In this document: piece by piece, positions 12,535 through 24,500 of the stretch
How the letters are laid out: each line of letters begins with the position of its first letter
Numbering within the stretch: the first letter of the stretch is position 1
Assembly: GCF_015706575.1 (NCBI RefSeq)
Contig: NW_024037076.1
Location: 15,814,898 to 15,878,897, forward strand
Direction: 5' to 3'
Length of the DNA: 64,000 bases
Source: Patiria miniata
Taxonomy: Eukaryota; Echinodermata; Asteroidea; Valvatida; Asterinidae
The notes under the pieces: model-generated
Seen by the model: the letters and a program-made list of their open reading frames with translations, nothing else
What the model was told of the DNA's origin: nothing
Database searches by the model: none
Program-made: the position numbers and the translations under genes

Positions 12535-15500
12535 TTTTTTTTTTTTTAGGTAGCAAAATTCCTACCAATCATTAGCCTTCTAGGGCGCGCGTGGCTTCTA
12601 CCCGGACGCGCACGCCGTATGCGCGCGCCGGATGCTGGCACAAAATTTAAAAACAAAAAATATGCGAGTGTAGTCCTAATTTTCCACGAGATCGTGACGG
12701 CGTAATTGTTCTTTCATTTTCTTATTTTAATTTTACTAATAAAAGTATTTCAAGAAATAATTTCAGTGTATGAACTTATTTTTTTATCTGAACTTATAGT
12801 TATTTTCTCTTACGTTTTCCATTACTCACCCGTCTTTCACAAATGGACGCAACTAGGCAAAATCCGCGTTGTGATTGATTAACCTTTCAGCACTCTACTT
12901 ATTTGCATAAAAAATATGAATAACTCAATAAAATCAAGTTAGAAAAGGCCTCGAGGCTTCGCCACTCGTGCGCGCTGAATTATTCTTCGCTCCAGTCGCC
13001 CGTTGCTTCGCAACTTTAAGCCGAGATGTAATGCTGCAGGCGATTTCGCGAGACTCTGCGCAATGGCGCAACATTTTATTGCGCAAGTTGCGCAACATTT
13101 CACATTGAGCAACATTTCATTTGACACCATTTTACGAACGGTTTCACAGAGTCAATTCTTTGACCGCGAAGGAAACACACAAAACATCGATTTCGTCATG
13201 CAGCACATGCTCCTTTCCTTTTGAGCGTAAACGTTACGTGTCCGTTTCGTCAGTGACCGCTATTTGGAGCGATTTCGACTCACAGGCAAACGTACGCGTA
13301 GCGGATCAAAACGTAGGAAAGGCTGGTTTACGCCTCTTTCACCATCATAATAGGTTGCGTAAGTTATGGCATAGCAACTGAAAATTGACAGTGTTACTGA
13401 CTAATCGTGATTGTTTTTCAAGGTGGGGCAATTCAGAAAACTCCCAGCTTTGGTTCCGAGGTAGAGACGAGCTGATTGGCTATTTTATCTGTAACTAAAC
13501 TTATTGAGATGCCGCACGATTCCCAAGGTCGGACAACTTTCCAAAATGGCAGGCTGGTAGAGCACGACTGTTTTGTAATCGAATTAACAGAAATCACACA
13601 CAAACAGACATGGTAAAAGCTGTTATATTATCCTCGTCCACGATGTTTGAATTGTTTAACCCGTTGCGCATCTACGCCGAGTTTTGTTAAATTGATCGTG
13701 TTTATATATGTTACTTTTACTTTAATTGATCTATCCCTCTGGGAGCAGTAAAATAGACTAGACCGTTCCATTAAAACTTCCTCACAAAATGAACAGTGTG
13801 CTGACGCCAAAAACACGAAGATTTTTGTTCGACTCTATGGCTGATTCCAAATGCATCTAACCTCTATACAGTGCGAGTCAAAAAAAACTATACACTTTTA
13901 AAATTGGCCATAGTTTTATTCTGTAGCAATAACGATAAGATATTTTCATATGTACTTTTAAAGTAACTCTTCTTGCTTCTTTTGTTGACATTTTCACTGG
14001 TTTAGTTTCCATTTATGACTGCACAGGAGACAATTAAAGGGGTCGGCTGAAATCTGACTTGCGCCAACTGGTCAGGGCTGGATAAGAAAGAAACAATTTA
14101 AAAGAACACAACCATTGTCTAACAAAGAGACAAAACAGGATTGTATTAGCTTTTAAACTTCGTGTTTATTTAAAACATTTAAATTAAATTAAAAAGGCAA
14201 TTAAATTCCACGGTGTATTAGTCCACAACATGGCTACCATCTCGTTCAATACACAAAGCTGAGCTCCCTGCATTATTCCTGCAACAGCACGGCGAATCAC
14301 CTCCCTGTCTTAATTGTCTGAGAATGTCAATTTCACGAGTTATCCTTTCCTGGAGGTCATCCAGATTTGCCTACTGAAACTCTTGCAAGCAAGATCCACA
14401 AATCTGAACTGATTATGCATTCCATGACCAGAACCAAGACAATGGTTGTTTTCTTTAAAATTGTCTCATTCTTATCCAGCCCTGACCAGTTGGCGCAAGT
14501 CAGATTTCACACGACCCCTTTAATTGTCTCCTGTACAGTCATGCATGAAAACTAATCCAGTGAAAATTTCACCAAAAGAAGCAGGAAGAGTTACTCTAAA
14601 AGAACATATCAAAATATATTATCTATATTACTAAAGAAAAAACTATGGCCAATTTTAAAGTGTATAGTTTTTTTGACTCACACTGTACAGTGATGCTTTG
14701 CCTCTCAAATCGAAACAAATGGTAGAGTACTTACAAACTCGTTAATTTTTGGCATCTTTTGAAGGTATCGGTCTCGATGACTCTCAGATTATTGTTAGGA
14801 AAATTCCTGAGGGAAGAAAAATATCACCATGGCTTTTGGTCAAGGTACATATTTTTAAATTACTGAAATATGAAGAAGAAAAAACCTTACATGGTCTATT
14901 GGGTTGTCCACCATCTTAAACAAAACTTTTATCTTTGCTTCACAACTATTAATTCTCCTTTTTTTATCGAAAAAGCAAATCATAAAATCATGTTGGGGCG
15001 TGCCTATTTCCATACAAAGGCACTACGCGGGCAAGGCAGATACCATAGACCAGAGGGGTGTTTCACAAAACATGAAGTAAAATTGTTGAAGAAAATCGTG
15101 AGAAATTTGTGGATTTTTGAGTTGGTTTAGTTTTTGACCAAAAAGTATTGATGAATAGGAATAAATATGTGCTTGGTCGGTTTTCTTATGGCCGGTTTTA
15201 AACAAATATGTTTGAAATCGCCTAGTGGCCTCGCCTTTGCCTCGCGCCTTTAAAGGTACTTGTTTAAAACCAGCCATTATTTATTCCCTTATGAAAAGTG
15301 CTTTAAAATAAAAGAAAAATGATTCTTCCAAAAGTAAAATTGTGAGCACTTTCGCCATACTAAAACAATTCTTATGTTTAATATAAGGAGATATTTAATG
15401 AATTACTGATAAATACTTTTAAATGAAACAAATATTTACTATTATATATTTTTAACCTACATAAATTATTATCACTACGTTGTTTCTTTAAAACATAAAG

Positions 15501-18500
15501 AATATTCATTTACGACAGCTTGATAGCAAACATCCCAAACAATCAAACAGACTAAAAAAGAACAGAACAGATAAGAACACACAACACAACACAACACAAC
15601 CGAACAGAACAGAAAAGAACAGGCAAGAACGTTAACAGAAAGGAAAGGAAAGGAACAGAACTGAACATAACAGAATAGAGCGGAACAGAACGAACGGAAA
15701 GGAACGGAACAGAACAGAACAGAACAGAACAGAACAGAACAGAACAGAACAGAACAGAACAGAACAGAACAGAACACAACACAACACAACACAACACAAC
15801 ACAACACAACACAACACAACACAACAGAACAGAACAGAACAGAACAGAACAGAACAGAACAGAACAGAACAGAACAGAACAGAACAGAACAGAACAGAAC
15901 AGGACAGGACAGGACAAGACAGGACAGAACAGATCGGATCGGAACGGAACGGAACGGAACGGAACGGAAAGAACCGACCAGAACAGAACGGAACAGAACA
16001 CAACAGAACAGAATGGCAAAACACAACACAACACAACACACAAACTAGTGGTGCATTTTGACTCACACTGCCTCCAGGTTGATTCCATTTTTCACCATGG
16101 GCTTTATGTCTTCCAGCTTATTCCCATTGGCAAAGCTGCGACCAAAACATTTGTTCATGCAGTTATTAAGTTATAACCTGAAATGCGGCCCGTTTTAAGG
16201 TCATTTTTCCCCCAGGTAGCTCCCAGTATATTTGAGTCATGAAACCAAAAGAGCAGGGTTTTTTATTTAAAACTTTAGCAATATTGACAGTTCATACCAT
16301 TTACTTTCGATCTAAACTTAATAATTTTTATTGTGTTTTTTTAATTGCGTTTAAGGTAGCAATTGTGAATATCGTGTGTCACAAAACTTATCTTATACCC
16401 AGCTTCTTAATTAATCGAAGTGCGCTGGTTTAAACAACATATTTTTTAAGCTCCGATTGGATTGGAACAAAACCAGTAAATTTCCATGACAACAATGCTG
16501 AGTTAAGTCACTTCCAAAATCGGGGGGAAAAACCCTTCCGCAAGTCTCCTAGGTGCTCAATAATTTTTTTTCAAAATTTACCTGAATGTTCGCAATAAAA
16601 TTTCATTACCCTGCTATAAAAATATAAAATGAAAGGGCAACAGAACTCCCTGTGAAGAAAGAAAATTACAAACCGAGATTTGCACCGCGACGTGGACAAT
16701 TTCCGTCCTATTTACCAGACCGCGTCCAGACATTATTTCGATACACCGCCTTCAACGGTTTAAGTATTTGTGAAATATATTGTCAGTGGTACTTACAGGA
16801 GTCTGAGAGATTCGGGTACCTCAAAGGGCGAAGAAATACGATTGCTTGTCACATTGCTGTGTAAAGAACATAACAGTTATTGTAGGTACTCAGAAGAATT
16901 AAAATTGTACAACACTGGGAGGCATGATGTGCGAGAGGGAGAGTTAAGAAATCCACTCAAATCTTAAAATCACTTTTCAAAAACAAAGATAATGATTGGT
17001 CTTATAATTGATTGGAAACAGTTACCTCTGAAACCACCAACTGCAGCTAACAGCGAGCTGCATGTCTGTTATGCTATAGGTTCACACATACTCGAATTAG
17101 TTTTGAATACAACAAGAATAAACCAAGAATTCAAATTTGTTCCCAAATCACCCCGACAATTTTGAACATGTTCAAATTTGTCAGGGCACTTCCCGATCTT
17201 TAACGATCTTTCACCGAACAAACATAATCATTCCGAGGCAGCCAAGAACCATCCCAATTTACTCAAGAATTGCTATTCCTGACGATTAGTTTTAAAAATC
17301 GGGAATGCGTGAATCTAGCATTACGCTATGTATTTCCAAAATATATAGTACACAGTTTGTCCTGGAGCGATCTAGATCAATGGGAAGTCTTTTCATGCAT
17401 GTGTGGTAATCCTATTAGACGTTTTGGGCCAAGGTGGGATCAATGACCCATCAGAGGGACCGATGACCCATCCCTCTGACTAAAAGTGTGTGTGTGTGTT
17501 TTCGTAATCAAAAGAAGAACAATAGTATAGGATAGAATAGATGGACAATAGTGGCACCAATAGGCCCTAATGTAAAGATGGTGGTGCCTATACGAGTGTG
17601 ATATGATTTTTTTTGTTTCAATCAATTTAAGACCATGTGATTTCCAAATTTCAATTGTAATTTTATTTGTTGATACTTGCTACAATGATACAAAAATATC
17701 CCAAAGCAGTGAAATGAAAACAACTGAACACACGAGTATATTGTGATAAAATGTACAGACATTGTTATGCGGGTATACATCTTTAGTCTACCTGTCTTGT
17801 TACAATACTCACAGCACGATAAGCGATTTCAAATCTAGCAGTGCATCGTATGGTATCATCTGTAGGTCATTTTCCCCCAGATTTCTGTAAGAACGAAAAT
17901 ATTACCAAAAGTCATCGGTGATTGAAACAAGCAGGAAAACAAGAGAAAAGCAGACATTATTGAACATTATGGACAGGTCAAAAAGTGTAAGTTTTTGAAA
18001 TAAACTGGAACTTTATAAGATTTTCCCACACACGTTATATACCCCGACTTGATGACTCTTGTCTCGGACTCGGACTGGGGTCCGACTCGAGTCCCATTTC
18101 CATGACTCGGACTCGGACTCGCGTCACGATGACAAATTACTCGAAATGTCTCGAACTCGCTCCTGCGGACTCGGACTTGCTCCTGCGGACTTGGACTTGG
18201 ACTCTGTGAGGTTTTAGCAGTACACATGTACCTCAAAATGTTTTCGCAGTATATATTTGATGACTCGTGATTCGGACTCGGACTCGACCTGCATGACTCG
18301 GGACTCGGACACGGACAAGACCTGAATGACTCGGGACTCAGACTCGCTTTCGCTTTTTGGTGACTCTAATACAAGTCTGTATTAGTATGAATTATTCATA
18401 ACTACCAGAATCCAACCAAAAAATGCTCACCACAGGGGCGTAGCAAGGTCATTTTGATTGGAGAGGTAAACATTTCTTGAAAATGGCACTTGCACATCCG

Positions 18501-21500
18501 TGCTGAAATGTAGACATGTTGTTAAAATCAAATAGTGGTGGTGGGGCCGGGGGGCGGGGCTGGTACCATCCGTCGATGGGGGCGCTGTTCAAAACCGACC
18601 AGTATGCACACTGGCAGACAATATATGGCGCTTTTCAGGGCGATACATGCTCACAATTAAATGAAAAGGCGCTCGTTAAGGCCGCTGATATAAAAAGGGC
18701 TCTAATTTTGTTTTCAAAAGGGCACTTGTTCAGAAAAAAAGGCATTTGTGAACAAAGGAAGGGCACTCTTTATAAATATTGGGGATAAAAGCTGGTGAAA
18801 AAAGGCATTTCAATGGAAAAGGGCAGTCTTTACAAACTATTTGGGTGTAAATAACCCCTTCCCCCAACCCCGCCCCCCCCACCCCCCGCTAGCTATACAA
18901 AAAAGTATAACAAAGGGCGCGTAAAGGGCAGTTTGGTAATAATATCATAGACCACAGTCGAAGTGCTCCCAGAATTCATTCGTGCTGTTAGTTCAGCCAG
19001 ACCGGAATCGCTAATTATTTCTCTGGATTCGGCTGGATAGACATTAGCCTGGTGCTAAGCCGAAACTTTACAGAGATCTTAAAATTGTTTTCTATAGTGT
19101 TTCCTCTATGGTTTAATATGTAAATAATAAAATTTTAGTCTGCAATAAACCACTCAATTGTAAGATACTGTTTCTTATCGTCCAGATGTCTTTTTTATTT
19201 GATAACGACTCAACAAAAGAGAGACGTTAAAGGGAATATACATCATTTGCTTTTGCTGTCATTTTCAAAAATGGTCATTGGATGGAATTGGGGGGTTGGA
19301 AATATATAGCAAATATAGTTACACTGACTTTTGTGAGGTTTTGGGTTCGAAAATGCTATAAAAACCAAGAAAAACAATCATTTTCCTGTAGTCTGGTTCC
19401 GTGACTCCATTTAAGAAGAAACAGAGCAGTTTACATATATTGGGGGATTGTAAGGTCAGGGAACCAGTCTAGCTGGCTTGTACCCGTTCATAGGTGTGTA
19501 ATCGATTGCAAACAAGTGATGGTCAACTGGTGCCAGTATTTGAAAAAAAACTCAGTTTTTTTCCAAAGCTGATCGGCCGATCAGCGTTGGAAATTGATAC
19601 AAAAATACCACTTTTCTTGAAAATGACAGTATACCAGGTGCCATGATTTTACAGGATGCTTTACACTGTCATTCACTAACAGTCCAGCAAGGTATTTCGA
19701 AATGATTTGGTAGTTTTATTTTTTGATGTTTGCAAATGTTGTATTTTCCCTTTAAAACTAAAACTATATTCCTGAGCATTTTTTGTAACTTAGTACTTTT
19801 GTTTTTTTATATGAATTTCCTCAACATTGGCCTTGAATGCATGGGCAGTGACTTGCAATGGGATACGCAGTGATTTCCTTCTTCCAATTTGCGCAATAAT
19901 GCAAGAGCTTCCTCGTTGTCATAACCGGGTTGCAGGTATGGGTTTCTCATATCCTTCACATTTTTGACACCATTCTGCACAAATAAACTCTTTTCCATCC
20001 CCTACCCCTAGCTACCCTACCCCTCCGTTCTCCTCTCTTTTTCTTGAATTCGTTTTGGAGGAATGGGTCACCACAGGGATGATTATGGAGATATGAGGTT
20101 CGGACATTGGTTGCTTTTGAGTAACTCAGTCGGGTTCCCGAACCTGTTTGTCACCTCGCGTCTCTTTGCAGGTAGGCGTCAATTTAAAAATGCAGCACGA
20201 CGCAGATTACCCAAATTCTCGTCCGAATATACTTGAGGAACATTGTCTACATAAGAGCGGATCCAGATGTGGATCCCCAAATAATTATATGGAATGCAAT
20301 AAAGGTCCCAAATATATTTTCAAATTGCGTTAGAAATGCAGGTATGAGAAAGCATAGTTAGATTTCAAAATTTTCCAGGGGCATGCCAGGACCTCCAAGC
20401 TTTCGTTCAACCTCTCCCCACCCCACTTCATACCCCCTCCCCCTTCCTGAAAGCTAAGTCAGCTTATGGGGGGACTTTATCTATTTTGAAACCAGGGATG
20501 CGCTTCCCTTGTTTTTCTTTCCTTCTACCCACTTTAATTAGCACTTAACAAGTATTCAAGTGTAAGTTTTTGAAATAAACTGGAACTTTATAAGATTTTC
20601 CCACACACGTTATATACCCCGACTTGATGACTCTTGTCTCGGACTCGGACTGGGGTCCGACTCGAGTCCCATTTCCATGACTCGGACTCGGACTCGCGTC
20701 ACGATGACAAATTACTCGAAATGTCTCGAACTCGCTCCTGCGGACTCGGACTTGCTCCTGCGGACTTGGACTTGGACTCTGTGAGGTTTTAGCAGTACAC
20801 ATGAACCTCAAAATGTTTTCGCAGTATATATTTGATGACTCGTGATTCGGACTCGGACTCGACCTGCATGACTCGGGACTCGGACACGGACAAGACCTGA
20901 ATGACTCGGGACTCAGACTCGCTTTCGCTTTTTGGTGACTCTAATACAAGTCTGTATTAGTATGAATTATTCATAACTACCAGAATCCAACCAAAAAATG
21001 CTCACCACAGGGGCGTAGCAAGGTCATTTTGATTGGAGAGGTAAACATTTCTTGAAAATGGCACTTGCACATCCGTGCTGAAATGTAGACATGTTGTTAA
21101 AATCAAATAGTGGTGGTGGGGCCGGGGGGCGGGGCTGGTACCATCCGTCGATGGGGGCGCTGTTCAAAACCGACCAGTATGCACACTGGCAGACAATATA
21201 TGGCGCTTTTCAGGGCGATACATGCTCACAATTAAATGAAAAGGCGCTCGTTAAGGCCGCTGATATAAAAAGGGCTCTAATTTTGTTTTCAAAAGGGCAC
21301 TTGTTCAGAAAAAAAGGCATTTGTGAACAAAGGAAGGGCACTCTTTATAAATATTGGGGATAAAAGCTGGTGAAAAAAGGCATTTCAATGGAAAAGGGCA
21401 GTCTTTACAAACTATTTGGGTGTAAATAACCCCTTCCCCCACCCCCGCCCCCCCCACCCCCCGCTAGCTATACAAAAAAGTATAACAAAGGGCGCGTAAA

Positions 21501-24500
21501 GGGCAGTTTGGTAATAATATCATAGACCACAGTCGAAGTGCTCCCAGAATTCATTCGTGCTGTTAGTTCAGCCAGACCGGAATCGCTAATTATTTCTCAG
21601 GATTCGGCTGGATAGACATTAGCCTGGTGCTAAGCCGAAACTTTACAGAGATCTTAAAATTGTTTTCTATAGTGTTTCCTCTATGGTTTAATATGTAAAT
21701 AATAAAATTTTAGTCTGCAATAAACCACTCAATTGTAAGATACTGTTTCTTATCGTCCAGATGTCTTTTTTATTTGATAACGACTCAACAAAAGAGAGAC
21801 GTTAAAGGGAATATACATCATTTGCTTTTGCTGTCATTTTCAAAAATGGTCATTGGATGGAATTGGGGGGTTGGAAATATATAGCAAATATAGTTACACT
21901 GACTTTTGTGAGGTTTTGGGTTCGAAAATGCTATAAAAACCAAGAAAAACAATCATTTTCCTGTAGTCTGGTTCCGTGACTCCATTTAAGAAGAAACAGA
22001 GCAGTTTACATATATTGGGGGATTGTAAGGTCAGGGAACCAGTCTAGCTGGCTTGTACCCGTTCATAGGTGTGTAATCGATTGCAAACAAGTGATGGTCA
22101 ACTGGGGCCAGTATTTGAAAAAAAACTCAGTTTTTTTCCAAAGCTGATCGGCCGATCAGCGTTGGAAATTGATACAAAAATACCACTTTTCTTGAAAATG
22201 ACAGTATACCAGGTGCCATGATTTTACAGGATGCTTTACACTGTCATTCACTAACAGTCCAGCAAGGTATTTCGAAATGATTTGGTAGTTTTATTTTTTG
22301 ATGTTTGCAAATGTTGTATTTTCCCTTTAAAACTAAAACTATATTCCTGAGCATTTTTTGTAACTTAGTACTTTTGTTTTTTTATATGAATTTCCTCAAC
22401 ATTGGCCTTGAATGCATGGGCAGTGACTTGCAATGGGATACGCAGTGATTTCCTTCTTCCAATTTGCGCAATAATGCAAGAGCTTCCTCGTTGTCATAAC
22501 CGGGATGCAGGTATGGGTTTCTCATATCCTTCACATTTTTGACACCATTCTGCACAAATAAACTCTTTTCCATCCCCTACCCCTAGCTACCCTACCCCTC
22601 CGTTCTCCTCTCTTTTTCTTGAATTCGTTTTGGAGGAATGGGTCACCACAGGGATGATTATGGAGATATGAGGTTCGGACATTGGTTGCTTTTGAGTAAC
22701 TCAGTCGGGTTCCCGAACCTGTTTGTCACCTCGCGTCTCTTTGCAGGTAGGCGTCAATTTAAAAATGCAGCACGACGCAGATTACCCAAATTCTCGTCCG
22801 AATATACTTGAGGAACATTGTCTACATAAGAGCGGATCCAGATGTGGATCCCCAAATAATTATATGGAATGCAATAAAGGTCCCAAATATATTTTCAAAT
22901 TGCGTTAGAAATGCAGGTATGAGAAAGCATAGTTAGATTTCAAAATTTTCCAGGGGCATGCCAGGACCTCCAAGCTTTCGTTCAACCTCTCCCCACCCCA
23001 CTTCATACCCCCTCCCCCTTCCTGAAAGCTAAGTCAGCTTATGGGGGGACTTTATCTATTTTGAAACCAGGGATGCGCTTCCCTTGTTTTTCTTTCCTTC
23101 TACCCACTTTAATTAGCACTTAACAAGTATTCTTCATTCCACTTCTGATAATTTTTTTTTTTAACAAAATACAACTTAATCAAATTGATGCAACTTGGAG
23201 CATCCCTTTGCCTCCGGCAAATCCTGCCACTGGCTAGCGCTGACTTTCCGGGGGGAAGGGGGGACTACGAGGAAAACCTGATTTCTAATGTGCCTTCTTT
23301 CTTTTTTGGAGGGTGGGGTGGCCAATCACGTTTTCCTTGATGTTGTTCGTGTAAACCGTTGAGAACTATAACGGTGTGGACTGATGCAATAATTATTTAT
23401 GCAGTTGTCCTTTCGTATTTGGCTTGATATCCAGAATGCACAGTACAAGGAAAATTGAATACATTGTCGCGTGATATGTGTTGAGTGAACCACAAAGCGA
23501 AAGTGAGAGGGAAAGTTGTTTCCTATAGTAACCTATAAAAAATCTGAACAAAACACCTACATAGGCCTATGTAACCGGAAAAGTAAACTCAAAAAGGAAA
23601 TCAAAAGGCATATGGATGTAGAAATAAAAGATTAAAACGGAAACCATTATGCATGATGTGCGATCGTGTGTGCAAATATAGTGCAGTTCAAGATTGTTTT
23701 GGTTTCACTTAAAGGCCCACCGTGCTTCCCTGCACCTCTCTGTTTAAACTAAAATATTGGATTACCTTATTAATTATTGCCATTTGGTGAAAGCAATCAG
23801 CATGCGGCACATACCGCTGAAATGGAGTTAAAAAGCCGCCAATATGAGATAAATCATAAATATGCCAAATATTTGTTGACAATCCTTTAACAAAATGTGA
23901 ATAACTGGCAAACCCTTATGCCCATTCGTTATTTGTTACTACAGGCGCGGATGGGGGGGGGGGGGTCAAACCCCAAACCAGCTCTGTCAAAAAAAAATTA
24001 ATAGAAATTCCTTACAAATAATTCGACCCCCGCCTCCTGCTCTGATACGCCAAAAAATTATACAGGTAATTATTTCCGCCTGTGCACAAAATACGAACAG
24101 AGCCAGCTTGATTAGGGGGTATTCTTTAATATAGCTTTATTAATCGTCGTATTTGGACAGCGCCCCATTGAAAGTATGGTACGAAGGCTATGTTTAACTT
24201 TGTGGAAATATTACACATTTTTATTACTTATGGTTACCTATGTGTGTGTTTGTGCGTAACTGAAGCAGCCCTAAGTGAAAGCCTTTCTGTCAGAGGGTTG
24301 CAGGTTCCCAAGAGAGAAAAAACAGCCTGTAACTTCACAGATAAAAATTTCATGTTGTAGTAGAGTACTTTTTCCGAGAACAGAGTACTGCTGAGTAGGC
24401 CTACTTAGGTTACCAAGTACGAGTACGAGTACTTCCAAGTACAAGTTCAGGTCTCCGAGTACGAGTACTTGTACTTCCGAGTACGAGTACGAGTATACTA

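Larger units (their letters stand above)
17983..20557. repeat. 2575-bp tandem duplication, copy 1
   Basis: It matches 20558-23132 at a constant offset of 2575 with only about five differences that I can see. It lies in LRR intron 1 and contains an ACTCGG repeat, an AGGGGCGTAGC-type repeat and a TTAA-type element. Open frames inside are identical in both copies but show no domains. Confidence 0.93.

Noticed and set aside
13276..13315. Possible minus-strand LRR exon with a good CT|GTGAGT donor
   Set aside because: The frame gives LSYVLIRYAYVCL with no LxxNxL pattern and is too short.
15475..16088. Three long overlapping minus-strand open frames rich in Cys, Ser, Val, Leu and Phe
   Set aside because: They are translations of the AGAAC/ACAAC pentamer satellite in three frames. 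A pentamer without stops is open in every frame.
18516..22908. Pairs of identical open frames in the two tandem copies
   Set aside because: Identity is explained by the very recent 2575-bp duplication. The frames show no motif, start context or splice support.
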